Below, piece after piece: positions 1 through 9,941 of a stretch of 10,972 nt of DNA (its first letter is position 1; each line of letters begins with the position of its first letter). The DNA is from Tannerellaceae bacterium (lineage in GTDB: Bacteria > Bacteroidota > Bacteroidia > Bacteroidales > Tannerellaceae). Under the pieces are notes generated by a model that saw only the letters and a program-made list of their open reading frames with translations, did not search any database and had not been told where the DNA came from. The position numbers were made by a program, and so were the translations under genes. The DNA is taken from contig JAJBTP010000540.1 in assembly GCA_020860805.1 (NCBI GenBank), positions 1-10,972 on the forward strand, read 5' to 3'.

Positions 1-2
1 CC

Positions 3-365
3 TATATAAATATAGCCTGGGGTACTTTTTCTTTCCGGGGGAGGCTGAAGTCCATTAATGAAGAATATTCACTCTTTTCTCCTTTCGGCATCCCTTTACG
101 AGTTAATCTAGACCTTACGTTTGTCAGTCACATGGAAAAGGAAGAAGCCAACAAAGAAGAAGGCAAGGAGTCACCGGATTTGTCCCGGATGATAATACTA
201 AAAGCCGGCGAGAGTATTGCTCTGTGGTGTTGCCGTATCTATGGCGATGCCTCTTATTGTGCCGATGTGGCAGCCTGGAACGGGTTGCCCGAATTCAGGA
301 ATATTAAACCGGGAGTAGCCTTACTATTCCCTCCATTAAGCAGATATGGCAAATTCACCCGTTAA
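3..365 (+). CDS. LysM-domain tube/hub adaptor of a contractile injection system (Afp7-like), 5' partial
   Basis: The reading frame is open from base 3 to the TAA at 363-365, so this is the last 120 residues of a gene that begins left of the window. The ATG at 132 is internal and not the start. Residues 1-43 (AWGTFSFRGRLKSINEEYSL...PLRVNLDLTF) look like the end of the tube-like domain of Afp7-type adaptors. A charged lysine/glutamate linker with SPDLSR follows (about 44-62). A LysM-like module closes the protein (about 63-112: KAGESIALWCCRIYGD, then an asparagine-containing WNGLPEFRNIKPG and a final LLFPPL). In this family the protein joins the inner tube to the spike hub at the top of the baseplate, which fits the spike gene directly downstream; the two overlap by 20 bases. 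The frame shows no damage. The family call is confident; the exact number in the Afp series is by analogy. Confidence 0.88.
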   Translation, partial: YINIAWGTFSFRGRLKSINEEYSLFSPFGIPLRVNLDLTFVSHMEKEEANKEEGKESPDLSRMIILKAGESIALWCCRIYGDASYCADVAAWNGLPEFRNIKPGVALLFPPLSRYGKFTR

Positions 366-2135
366 AAACAGTTCCGGTGTTGTTACAACTACTGTCTATG
401 TAGAGAATGAAGTAGTTAAGTGTAATTTTTCACTTCAGAATTTATATATTCATTTAGAAGCGAACCGGATAGGGTATGCCACTTTGGTTTTTCAGTCCGG
501 AAGCGTTGCCAGTCAGAATATTCCGGAAAGTGAAGACAGTGCATTTACACCCGGTAAAAAATTGCGTATTGAAGCCCCGGATATACCAGCGAAGAGGCTG
601 TTCTTTTTGAAGGATTAATTATTAACCAGGAAGTGGCTATTCAACCAGAGGAAAATGCCCGGCTCATTATTCACTGCCGGGATTTAGCTTTTCCGGCAAC
701 ATTAAGCCGTAAAAACAATGTATTTACCACTAAGACAGATGCGGCCGCCCTGAAGAAAATCTGGGGGGAATATACGCTGGTTCCGAAGGTAGGTGCCTCA
801 GATATAGAACACCCGGAACTGATTCAATATTATAGTAGTGACTGGGATTTTACATTGGCACGTGCAGATGCAAATGGCTGGGTTGTTATCACGGATAAAG
901 ATAAAATAACAATTGATAAACCCAAGGTATCAGCAACCCCAGTCCTGACGCTTACGTACGGTATTGACCTGATAGAGTTTAATGGAACTTTACAGGGAGA
1001 CGGACAGGTGGCAGAGGTTCAAGCGTGGGCATGGGATTGTTCTCAGCAAAAACTGATTCAGGCCACAGCACAAAAACCTTCATTAAACGACCAGGGCGAA
1101 GATACTCCGGATAGATGGGCTGAAGAGATAGGCGATAAATCGTATGCTCTTCAGACAGGAACCTGTTCGGATAAAGCCGTTTTGCAGGCATGGGTAGATG
1201 CTAAACGGCTGAAAACCGGACTAAGCCGTGTGAGCGGAACCTGTCTTGCCAGGGAAACAAAGATGTTATACCTGGTTCATTAGTAGAATTAAAAGGAGTG
1301 TCCAAACATTTCAATGGAAATATATATGTAGGATTTGTACAGCATGAAATACAGGATGGAAATTGGTTTACAACGATAGGAATGGGTATATCACCGGAAA
1401 ATATAACAGAGAAACCCGATGTAATAGCACCGGCTGCATCCGGACTGTTACCCGGAATCCAGGGATTGCACATTGGTAAAGTCAGCAAACTGGAAGATGA
1501 CCCATTATCCGAATTCAGGATTGAAGTAGAGCTACCCCTTTTAAATGGAGAGAAAAATAAGGTTTGGGCCAGACTGGCACAGGGGATAGCCGGTAAACAG
1601 TCCGGTTTTTTCTTTCTTCCGGATGCCGGAGATGAAGTGATTGTGGGCTTTTTTAATAATGACCCTTGCCAGGCTGTTATTTTGGGCAGTTTATATAGTA
1701 GTAAACAGGCTCCTCCTTACGATTTCAAAAATGATAATAATACACGGGCTATTTATACCCGGTCAAAAAATGAAACTCGAGTTTGATGAGGAAAATAAAA
1801 TCATCACCCTTTATACACCCGGCAAAAACTAACTCGTGATAGACGATAAAAAAGAAGCTATTTTGTTAACGGACCAGCATAAAAATAAGATAACCATGGA
1901 TAAAAACGGTATTACACTGGACTCAGCAAAAGATATACTGCTGAATGCCGCAGCCAATGTGAAAATCAATTCGAAAACCAATACATCGATTGATGCAAAA
2001 TCAAAACTGAGTATGGCAGGGATGAATATTGAAGCTACTGCCAGCGTTGGCTTTACAGCCAAAGGAAGTGCTAAAGCAGAATTAAGCGCTTCCGGGCAAA
2101 CAGTAATAAAAGGTGCCATGGTAATGATAAATTAA
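346..2135 (+). pseudogene. VgrG/gp27-gp5-like spike protein (Afp8-like), broken by three frameshifts and one stop
   Basis: The reconstructed protein is about 596 residues starting at the ATG at 346, inside the end of the LysM gene. The first part (to about residue 330) is the gp27-like hub, ending in the KGV-KHFNG-IYVGFVQHEI-GNW pattern usual in VgrG proteins. Residues about 368-451 form the gp5 OB-fold (IEVELPLLNGE, VWARLAQ, FFLPDAGDEVIVGFFNNDP, AVILGSLY). From about 497 the repetitive KNKITMDKNGITLDSAKDI... tail is the gp5-type beta-helix needle. It should trimerise under the tube and carry the PAAR tip. The frame changes at C4 575-578 (one base missing; continues GYTSEEAVLFEG), near 1241 (one base missing; continues SCQGNKDV), and at A6 1765-1770 (one base extra; continues MKLEFDEEN). 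A TAA at 1830-1832 sits where a lysine AAA is likely. Pieces as written are 346-618, up to 1283, up to 1786, up to 1832 and 1836-2135. No cargo domain is fused to the tail. Confidence 0.9.
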
Positions 2136-2137
2136 AG

Positions 2138-2437
2138 ATGCCCCCTGCAGCCAGAATAACAGATATGCATGTGTGCCCTATGGTGACACCGGGTTTACCG
2201 CCTGTACCTCATGTGGGCGGACCTGTAACCGGTCCGGGAGTTCCTACAGTACTGATAGGAAAATTGCCGGCAGCAGTTATAGGCGACATGTGTGTGTGCA
2301 CAGGACCACCGGATACCATAGTGAAAGGCTCGGCCACGGTTATGATAGGAGGCAGGCCTGCTGCTCGTATGGGAGATACCTGTGGGCATGGAGGCACCAT
2401 AGTATTGGGATGTATGACTGTCATGATAGGAGGATAA
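2138..2437 (+). CDS. PAAR-domain spike tip protein
   Basis: This is an intact 99-residue protein starting two bases after the spike stop codon. It opens with MPPAARITDMHVCP and contains the glycine-rich PHVGGPV-GPG segment, then two repeats ending in TVLIG and TVMIGG. Late GDTCGHGG and GC residues complete a PAAR/DUF4150-like fold. His11, Cys13, His25, Cys52, Cys54, Cys82, His84 and Cys92 are available for metal binding; which of them bind zinc cannot be told from sequence alone. PAAR proteins cap the trimeric VgrG needle and sharpen it for membrane puncture. The protein is the length of a bare PAAR domain, so no effector is attached to the tip. In the classical Afp cluster the PAAR gene follows the gp25 gene; here it precedes it. 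The end of its coding sequence also carries a Shine-Dalgarno-like motif for the next gene. Confidence 0.95.
   Translation: MPPAARITDMHVCPMVTPGLPPVPHVGGPVTGPGVPTVLIGKLPAAVIGDMCVCTGPPDTIVKGSATVMIGGRPAARMGDTCGHGGTIVLGCMTVMIGG
2428..2433 (+). promoter_or_regulatory. Shine-Dalgarno-like AGGAGG for the gp25-like gene
   Basis: AGGAGG lies six bases before the ATG at 2440 and is formed by the last glycine codons of the PAAR gene. It supports the 2440 start and tight coupling to PAAR. Bacteroidota rely little on such sites, so the match may partly be a by-product of the TVMIGG ending of PAAR. Confidence 0.5.
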
Positions 2438-2439
2438 AA

Positions 2440-2846
2440 ATGCGTGAGGATAAACATTATCTGGGAATAGGATGGGGATTTCCTGTTTCGTTTGATAAAC
2501 GGATAGGGGTTGTGATGATTGAGGCAGAAGAGGATATTCATCAAAGTTTACGTATCCTTTTTCCACATTACCCGGTGAACGGATTTTCCGTTTCAAATAC
2601 GGTTGCAATCTGACCCCCTGGGTATTTTCCCAGATTGATTTAACAGAAAAAACAGAAATGGCACAAACCATAGAAAAAGCGATTCTGGAATGTGAACCAC
2701 GCATCCGGATAGAAAAAATAAGTATTGAGACACCCAAGCCGGAAGAAGGAATTCTCTGGATTCATCTGGATTTCTATATCCGGCAAACCAATAGCCGTAG
2801 CAATATGGTATATCCTTTTTACCTGAAAGAAGGAACGAATTTGTAA
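2440..2846 (+). pseudogene. gp25/TssE-like baseplate wedge protein (Afp9-like), one frameshift
   Basis: The reconstructed protein has 135 residues, the usual size for gp25-like proteins. It starts with GIGWGFPVSFDK (residues 9-20) and carries the family signature EAEEDIHQSLRILF followed, after the frame change, by STLPGERIFRFKYGCNL. The EED-I-x-SL and GER residues are the conserved core that clamps the wedge to the sheath initiator in phage T4 and type VI baseplates. The T5 run at 2558-2562 is one T short: as written the frame runs on to a TGA at 2611-2613, whereas the family sequence continues one frame over to the TAA at 2844-2846. The ATG at 2658 inside the second half is not a separate gene start. 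The start at 2440 is supported by an AGGAGG six bases upstream and by the alignment of the first residues with the family. Confidence 0.9.
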
Positions 2847-2856
2847 ACAAACAGAT

Positions 2857-5800
2857 ATGTTACGTCGTGAAGATAGAATAAGCAGGGTAGTTTCCCGTAA
2901 GCCATTTTCCGTACTGGATAACCGGGTGAACTCTTTGTTAAGCCGGCTGATAGAGGTAGCTTCAGCATTACCCTATCACATAGTCGACGGTGACAGGGAT
3001 GGATACTGGGATGAACTCTTTCCGGCTGTAAAAAAGGCACTAAAGGAGGGACACTTTGAACCGGATGGATATATGGAACCCGCACAGGCTTTACTGGCTG
3101 TTTTTACAGATGGTTTATACCGGGTAACCGAATCCTTCAATGAACGTTGGAATAAGCTGCCGGAATGGTATTGGAAAGATATAGCAGGCATATTACCCCG
3201 CCCGGTGTTACCGGGTAAAATATGGTTTTCGTTTGAGAAGAAGAATTCAGCACCTGAAAGAGTAGAAAAGGGTACAGCTTTTTATCAGGAAGATAAGGAG
3301 GGAAACCGGTTGTATTACCGGCTGGAAGATGATTTAGTAGTGGAAAATGTAGAGATAGCCCATATTTCTTCTTTGTTGTATGAACGAAATCCGGTTATGA
3401 TGCCCGCCGGATATCTTCACTATATTACAGCTTTAAGATACCAGTATTTGAATACCGGTGTGCAGAAACAGAATAGGATGTTTGAAGAAACTACAGGGTT
3501 AGCTAAAGCTGTAGGAATTATAATTAGTCATCCGGCATTACTGTTGCGGGAAGGAAAACGAACAGTTACCCTTTTCTTATTGTCGGAAACAAACGAATGG
3601 AGGGAGGAACTCGAACGGATTACCGATGTATTGAAAGTCTATTTTACAGACTGGAGCCGGGAAAAAATAATATATGAAGTCTTCAATAGTATATTTTACC
3701 TGACCATCAGTACGGAAGATGGTTGGAAAGAAGTAGAGGAATATACAATAAAGATAGAAAAGGAATCGCTGAAAATCCAATTTACTCTGATAGAGGAATT
3801 TCCTTCTACAACCGCATGCCGGGAAAATGTTCACCAGTTGGAAACTCCTGAACCTTCCCTGCGGATTTATCCCAATCTGGATGCATGGCTTTATCCTTAT
3901 TCCTGGTTATCCTTGTTTCGTCTTCAGAAAATTATCCTGCAAACGCAGGTAGAAAATGCCCGGAATTTATTACTCTATAATGAATTGGGAAGAATTGATA
4001 ATTCTGTACCTTTTCAGCCTTTTGGGGTGAATGCCGGCAAAGGTTCCTGGCTGGTAGCAGGTAATTATGAAATGGCATGTAAAAGCAAAGTCCGGATGAA
4101 TCTTCACATTCAATGGGGAGAATTGCCGGAAGATGAAGAAGGATTAGCAGGATATTACAGAGAATATGGGAAAGGAATAACCAACCGCTCTTTCCGGTTA
4201 CAGGCATCTTATTTGTCGGATTATAATTGGTGCCGGACGGATAATCAGGACACTTTTTATTTATTTTCATCTACCCGTACACAACCGGACGGAACACCGT
4301 TACCGAATGCTCCTCTGGCATCTGTCAGCCATTTATATACAATTCAAACAGACCGGATGCCCCCTGTAAGAATTCCGGAGGAAGAATATGACTATTCGAT
4401 TCGTTCCCGGGAAGGATTTATACGGTTAACATTGCAGGAACCGGCTATGGGTTTTGGTGAAAAAGAATATTACCGTCTTTTCCCTCTCCGGATGATGCAG
4501 AGTCAAAGAAAGAAAAAACAGACAGAATGGTTGAATCCTCCGCTTTTTCCACGTATAGAAAGAATAAGTGCTGATTACAGTTCCGAAGATGTGATAGATT
4601 TACAGGAACCAACCCACCTGTCTCAGCCCTTTGTTTACCAGCTTTATCCTTTGGGACGGATTCCGGCAACCTCTATTCTCCACACATTAGATACGGATGC
4701 CAGTTTATTTATTGCCCTGCGTAACGTACAAGGTGGGGAATTACTCTCTCTGTTCTTTAATTTTCAACCTGGCGGTAAAGAATGTTCTCATAAAGATTTA
4801 CCTCAGATAAACTGGTATTGGGGGAATGGCTATAGCTGGGAAGAAGTTTTTCCGGAAGCAGTTATAGAAGATACAACCTTTCATTTTATGACCAGTGGAG
4901 TCATGAAGATTCGTTTACCGGCAACTCTCCTTTCCGGACAATACGATAAAAACGGATATTTTTGGTTGAGGGCAGGAGTTAAGAAAAATGCACATGTTAT
5001 TCCTTATTTATGCTCAATACACCTGAATGCCGGACAATTGGTAAGGGATTTGACCCGGGAAGCCGGAGAGTATGTACCGGATAGTATCCTTCCGTACCCT
5101 TTTAACCCGAAAAAAATTAGCAGGAATTGCGTCCTTTACCCCATTAACTCCTCTGTATGGTAGCTATCCGGAAGAAGACAATACCGGGTTACAGATAAGA
5201 GTATCGGAGTATATAAATCACCGGGGAGCAGCTGTTTTCCCGGAAGATTATGAGCGGATAGCCTTGCAACTATTTCCGGATATAGGCCTGGCAAAATGTA
5301 TACCTGGTTTCGACGGAAAAGAATACCGCCCGGGAATTGTCGGATTAATCATCTTACCTGTTCTGGCTGAAGCCTATACGCCTCACCAGCCGGTAGCTAC
5401 TTCGTATATGCTCCTGCGGATTTGGGAAGAGATGCAACAGTATGTATCCGGTTATGTAAAAGAAGTAATAGTAATGAATCCTGAATATGTGGAAATACGG
5501 GTTCGATGTGGATTGAAGTTTCATAGCGATTGCTCCGTTTCTCTGGGAAAAAACCGCTTACAGCAATTGATAAATAACTGGATAGCCCCCTGGCAGGGAA
5601 TAAAACAATTACCGGATATTGATTCGGATTTATCGCTTTCTGTGCTTTATCAACAAATCCATCGTGAAATGGATATAGAAGATATTTTTTATCTCACGGT
5701 TATCCGGGTGGGCAGAGAAGGCCAGCTGTATGAATTGACTGAATACAGGCACGGACAGGAAAACCGGATTGAGCGTGAACCCCATGTCATCTATATTCCT

Positions 5801-5890
5801 GTAAAAGAACATACGATTCATGTGTTTTCCGGAGAACCGGGATTGGGAATTGATGAAATGGAGATTGATGAAAATCTGATAATTATGTAA
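2857..5890 (+). pseudogene. Large baseplate J/gp47-type wedge protein (Afp11-like), one frameshift
   Basis: The reconstructed protein has about 1,010 residues, beginning MLRREDRISRVVSRKP ten bases after the gp25 stop. Around residues 124-145 it has WFSFEKKNSAPERVEKGTAF, a segment common to large eCIS baseplate proteins. The C-terminal part from about residue 780 (RVSEYINHRGAAVFPEDYER, then FPDI-LAKC and later VIVMNPEYVEIRVRC) matches what I know of the end of baseplate J-type proteins in Bacteroidota systems. These proteins form the wedges around the hub and trigger sheath contraction. The first 2.3 kb reads straight to a TAG at 5161-5163. At A7 (5110-5116) one A appears extra, since the natural continuation is KKLAGIASFTPLTPLYGSYP in the next frame, ending at the TAA at 5888-5890. 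No signal peptide or membrane segment is visible. The wedge role is confident; the choice between Afp11 and Afp12 numbering is not. Confidence 0.85.
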
Positions 5891-5902
5891 AATAAAAATA
5901 GT

Positions 5903-6628
5903 ATGGCAAGAAGAAACCGGCAAACTTTAAAACAGAGTTTTAGTAAAGGCAGAAAACCGACTGAAAATGACTTTAGTAATCTGATAGATTCTACCTTAAA
6001 TATTCTGGATGATGGACTCTCCAAATCGCCGGAGAATGGCATTGAGTTAACACCTCTGGTCGGAGAGAAGAGGGTTGTAATGTCACTTTTTCGTGAAAGC
6101 GGCGACCCAAATCCGGTATGGGAGGTAGTGGTAGGTACGGGAGGCGAGCTGAAAATAGGAAAATATGGAGAAAAAGAGACGTATCCTTTGCTGGAACTAT
6201 TTCCGGATGGAAAGATTACAATAGGGGAAACCGGAAAAAATATAGAATTAAAAGGGAGTGTAGAGACTCCGGGCCGGATAGGTGTTTTTTCTGCCGGAAC
6301 TGTTCCCGCAGATGGACAATGGCATCCTGTAACTCCGGAACTGGAAGGAGTAATCGCTTTGGAAATAGTAGCTGCTGCAGGAAGAAGAAATACAGGAAAA
6401 CATGCCGTATTAATGGCATGGGCTACCCATTGTTTTGGGAATAAACCGGTCATAAAGAAAATACGTTCGCATTATGGTATATTCGGAAACCGGTTGCAGG
6501 TAAGATGGCGGGTAAATGCACAGAAAGCTACACTGGAAATGAAAAGCTTTTTTAATTACCATAGAGGTATTGGTATTCATTATCGTATCAGCAGACTTTG
6601 GGATAATCCTTTCATGGAAAACATCTGA
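5903..6628 (+). CDS. Short tail-fibre/adhesin-like protein of Bacteroidota eCIS
   Basis: This is an intact 241-residue protein starting 12 bases after the wedge gene. Residues 1-45 (RRNRQTLKQSFSKG, KPTENDFSNLIDSTLNILDD) form an attachment-like N-terminal module that I recognise from Bacteroidota eCIS and phage tail loci. A beta-rich middle follows (ELKIGKYGEKETYPLLEL-PDGKITIG), like the short shaft of a fibre. From residue 124 the C-terminal domain starts GRIGVFSAGTVPADGQWHPV, continues ALEIVAAAGRRNTGKHAVLM and ends IHYRISRLWDNPFMENI; in the relatives I know this domain is the terminal head. A role in anchoring the particle or recognising its target is inference from position and architecture; no chaperone or peptidase motif is visible. 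It is one of three undamaged genes here. It overlaps neither neighbour and is followed after seven bases by the next baseplate gene. Confidence 0.72.
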   Translation: MARRNRQTLKQSFSKGRKPTENDFSNLIDSTLNILDDGLSKSPENGIELTPLVGEKRVVMSLFRESGDPNPVWEVVVGTGGELKIGKYGEKETYPLLELFPDGKITIGETGKNIELKGSVETPGRIGVFSAGTVPADGQWHPVTPELEGVIALEIVAAAGRRNTGKHAVLMAWATHCFGNKPVIKKIRSHYGIFGNRLQVRWRVNAQKATLEMKSFFNYHRGIGIHYRISRLWDNPFMENI

Positions 6629-6635
6629 GAAAAGT

Positions 6636-8361
6636 ATGACTTTAATACGCAGAGATAAAGAGGATAATGGTTACTATCGTTTGCAGGAGCAAACGCTGGA
6701 TAGTTTACAGAAGTTTAGTGGAAAAGTCTGGACGGATTATAATGAACATGATCCGGGCATAACCATTGCGGATGTCTTTAATTATGCTTTGTTTGAACTG
6801 GAATATCAATTACATTTTCAACCCGAATGTTATCTGCGAAAAGAGAAAAAAGACCAGTGGAAAGATATAGGACTTTTACCACCGGATAAATTGTTTGACC
6901 GTATCCCGGTTTCGACTGCTGATTATGAAAATTTAATCTGTGAATTTTTCCCGGAAGTAAAAAGGTGTAAAGTGATTGTAGGTGAAGACCTATTATACCA
7001 CATAACTATTGATACAGAGGAAGAGCCTGCCGGAAAGAATTTGGCAGATGAAGTAAATAAATTTTATCACCAACACCGCAATTTAGGGGAAAATCTCGGC
7101 ACAGTTACTCTGGCACCTGTCACCGGGAAGAAAAAACAAGGTGTTTCGGATTTATTAGCTGTACACTGGCAAAGTCCCGTAACCCGGGAGAAAACAGATT
7201 TAAAAATTCCCTTATTTGATTCTTTGTTACCCTATTTCCCGGGTTGCTATGAATTACAGAAAGAATCTAAAACTTCCCGGCAATTAAAAGAGTATCTTTC
7301 CCTGTATGATACTTTATTGAAACATATTTCCGGACAGGTTAGGGATACCGGAAAAATGTTGCAACTACCGGCAGGGGAGAACACCCCGTGAAAAATCCCG
7401 TTATCTGGATTGTCTGGGCCAGATGTATGGTACTTCTACACGTCGTTGGTTCAAGGCATATCCTTTGCCTGAACAGAACCGGAAAAGAGGAAATTTACTG
7501 GTACAATGGCCGGCTTTGCAGCGTGACCGTTTTAGGGCTGTTAATTTGCAGGAGCCGGAAAACCATGCCTGTGGCATCTTCCGGTGGCTGGCAGCAGTGC
7601 ACGGACAGGAGGAAACCTGTCATATGCCGGTAGCTGCATTTTTAAGCCATTATCATTTACGGTTACTGGATGATGAAGTCTTTTTCAAACGCTATAAGTA
7701 TAAATTACAGATTGACATACTACATACACAGGAAGAAGACTGGATGGAACATGTTCCTTTACATCCGGTACGTTTCCGGGAAAAAGATTTTCAGACATTA
7801 TATATACAATTGCATATTCTTTGGCATAATATACTGTATGAGAGTTTTTTAATATATGGAACCAATATCCGTAATTACCGTATTTCCCGGAAGTGGGGGC
7901 AGGGTTATCTGTTACTATTTCGTATTCCGGGACAGCATGAATGGATATGTCTGGGACAATTTTTTGAAAAGGAGCACCTGATTCATGTGGCTAATCTCTT
8001 TTGTTCTTTTCTCTGTTCCATAACCCACCGTTGTATGCCCGGATATATAGTAGAACATTTATTATATGCTGATAAAAGCGATGACGAAGAGGAAAAAAGA
8101 CGTTTGACTTTTATATTCCCCCGTTTTGCAAAAGCAGTTTACCGGAAAGAACACATAGAGATGCTTATCCGGGAAAGAATACCGACACATCAACAAGCTG
8201 GTTTCCTTTGGCTTAAAGTAAAGGATATGACTGATTTTGAACGTTTATATTATTCCTGGAGAAAAGCATGGAGTAATTCTGACAGAGATTTAGACAGATT
8301 ATCTAATGAGTTGAAAATGTATCTGTCCGGTTGGAAAATAAAGAACGAAAGGAGACAATAG
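6636..8361 (+). pseudogene. Baseplate-associated protein with WTDYNEHDPGIT motif (Afp12-like by position), one frameshift
   Basis: The reconstructed protein has about 574 residues. I place the start at the ATG at 6636 (MTLIRRDKEDNGYYRL) because an upstream ATG at 6570 lies inside the fibre gene. Residues 32-43, WTDYNEHDPGIT, followed by a Y-ALFELEYQLHF helix, are the hallmark of an eCIS/phage baseplate family that resembles the start of baseplate J proteins. Around 198-232 comes PYFPGCYELQ and then a RQLKEYLSLYDTLLKHI helix, also typical. The C-terminus (about 512-545: RERIPTHQQAGFLWLKV, FERLYYSWRKAW) matches the usual ending. At C4 (7384-7387) one C seems extra: as written the frame stops at the TGA at 7389-7391, while the product continues as NTREKSRYLDCLGQMYG in the next frame. 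The protein seems shorter than many relatives, which I remember as near 1,000 residues; that comparison is from memory. It has no recognisable enzyme motif. Confidence 0.7.
8349..8354 (+). promoter_or_regulatory. Shine-Dalgarno-like AAGGAG for the tape measure gene
   Basis: AAGGAG sits ten bases before the ATG at 8365, inside the last codons of the preceding gene. The spacing is slightly long. Most other starts in the window lack such a motif, so this is one of two candidates here. Confidence 0.4.
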
Positions 8362-8898
8362 TAGATGAACAGGATAGATAAACTGAATTTTGATTTCCGT
8401 ATGGAACAGACCGGCACTGCTCATACATTGTATGGGAGATGGGATAGTTTCTATTCTATGTATATAGAAAGAACCCTGCAGGAAGTGCTGCAAAATGCAG
8501 ATACCTCTTCCTTAACTATCCGGATTGAACAAATAGAACTGGATTTAGGAACTATACCCGAAGAAAAACTGGAGACTTATTTCTCCCTTTTACTAAAAGA
8601 AAAGCTGGAAGAAAAATTATATCCTTTTTTACTGGACTATTCTGTTACGGAAGCCGGGAACTCCGAAGATAAAACTACCGGGTGGTTTGAGATAGTATGC
8701 CGTTTCTTATTACATGGTGTATTACCCTGGGATATTGAAAATAAATACCGTAATTTTTCTTTTCTTTTTCTGATGGTTTTAAAAGCGGATGCAGTCAAAC
8801 TAAAATTGTTTCTGTTCAACTATGGACATTATACCGGCTTATGCCAACGGTTGGTAATGCACCTGAACGATCCGGAGCTGGAAAAAGGAATTCATTTA

Positions 8899-9132
8899 AT
8901 AGCTCCGGCTGAAAGTTCTTTTATTTGTTCTTATATTCATTTGTTAAGACTGAAATATAAAGAGTTGCAACATACCCTTATCCGGGAAAGTGATTATCAT
9001 AAAGTTTCCTGGCAGATAGTATATACCTATTTATTAAACCGGAAGAGTTCATGGTTTAACCGGAAAAGTTTTTTACAGGTGACTATCTATAAACTGGCAG
9101 CTTCGTATAATCTTACCTATGAATATCTGTTG
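8899..9132 (+). repeat. Tape measure repeat, copy A
   Basis: This stretch encodes residues 179-256 of the tape measure protein, from IAPAESSFICSY to ASYNLTYEYLL. It aligns without gaps over all 78 residues to copy B at about 25 identities, including ESSFI, WQI and FNR. The middle (KELQHTLIRE) has no match to the LQGKAG block of the other copies, so this is the most diverged copy. Confidence 0.75.
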
Positions 9133-9426
9133 TCAGTTCTGACCAATCAGTTGGAAAACTGGTTGTACCGGCATTCAATTCCTGTAGGACTTCTTTTTCT
9201 ACTCAATCAGCTCCGGGAAGAAAATGCGCAGAAACAGTGGCAGTTGACAGGTTTCCAACAGAAAAAGCTTTATCAGATTATATCAACAGAAAAAGCTTTC
9301 CGGGTATTCAATACAAAGCAGGATAAGTTGTATCAAAGCCTGTTAAAGATACTTTCCGGTGAAGACACCTGTAGACAATTCCTGCTTCCTTTACCTGACG
9401 AATCTATTTATCGTCTGGTATATACT

Positions 9427-9660
9427 ATACAACCTAAAGAAAGTAGTTTTATTGTTGACTATGCCCGTTCACTGGAACAGCAAAAAGAAAAAGGAGTTCT
9501 GCAAGGGAAAGCCGGAGGAGAGTTCCGTTTGTTGAAATGGCAGATAATTTTGCCCCTCTTAATAGCAAGTAAGGAAAGTAGTTTCAACCGTGTTTATTTC
9601 ATCCGGAAAGTACTCAGCCGGATAGCTTCTCATTATAATCTTACCATTTATGAGGTACTT
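9427..9660 (+). repeat. Tape measure repeat, copy B
   Basis: This encodes residues 355-432, from IQPKESSFIVDY to SHYNLTIYEVL. It carries LQGKAG, FR-LKW, FN---F and RI-SHYN blocks. It starts 528 bases (176 codons) after copy A and is identical to copy C at about 32 of 78 residues without gaps. Confidence 0.8.
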
Positions 9661-9941
9661 GAATATATCTGTAGAGAATTCGCGCATTGGAAATATACTT
9701 CTTCTCTACAGGAAGTTTTACAGTTTTTGTGGCGGGAATGTAAGGATGATAAAAAACTACTTTCCGGAATAAACAGTGTAAAGAAAAATGGACTCAACTC
9801 CGGGAGAAAATCAAACGAAAACAGGGAATAACATCAGCAGAACAAAATTGGCTGCTGGCAGAGTTGGAACAATCAGTTAGTGATGTCCGGTATTGGATAC
9901 ATCAACTTTCAGAGCGGGAAAATCACTTCCTGATTCATGTA

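Noticed and set aside
132..365. A complete 77-residue LysM protein starting at 132
   Set aside because: The frame is open to the left edge, and the upstream residues match the tube-like domain of Afp7-type adaptors, so the ATG at 132 is internal.
2173..2439. The + strand frame overlapping PAAR that runs into the gp25 gene
   Set aside because: Only the part from the ATG at 2440 matches gp25. The upstream part is an out-of-frame reading of PAAR.
2195..2737. A 180-codon minus-strand open frame across PAAR and gp25
   Set aside because: It spans two recognisable + strand genes and its translation looks random (many His, Ser and Tyr). The same reasoning excludes the other minus-strand frames.
5110..5116. 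Programmed frameshift or transcriptional slippage at the A7 run in the wedge gene
   Set aside because: The run is not in the phase of the classical A-AAA-AAG type slippery heptamer, and I noticed no obvious stem-loop after it. Similar lesions at C and T runs, at non-homopolymer sites and at a nonsense codon make one common cause more likely. Slippage on A7 could still yield some full-length product.
5818..6453. A 211-codon open frame on the minus strand opposite the fibre-like gene
   Set aside because: It is rich in serine, proline and phenylalanine, has no family resemblance, and mirrors a well-supported + strand gene. It is a shadow frame.
7388..7633. A separate small gene starting at 7388 (GTG) or 7423
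   Set aside because: The frame of 7423 is the direct continuation of the baseplate-type gene beginning at 6636 once one C is removed at 7384-7387. The 7388 frame is a third, unrelated reading of the same bases.
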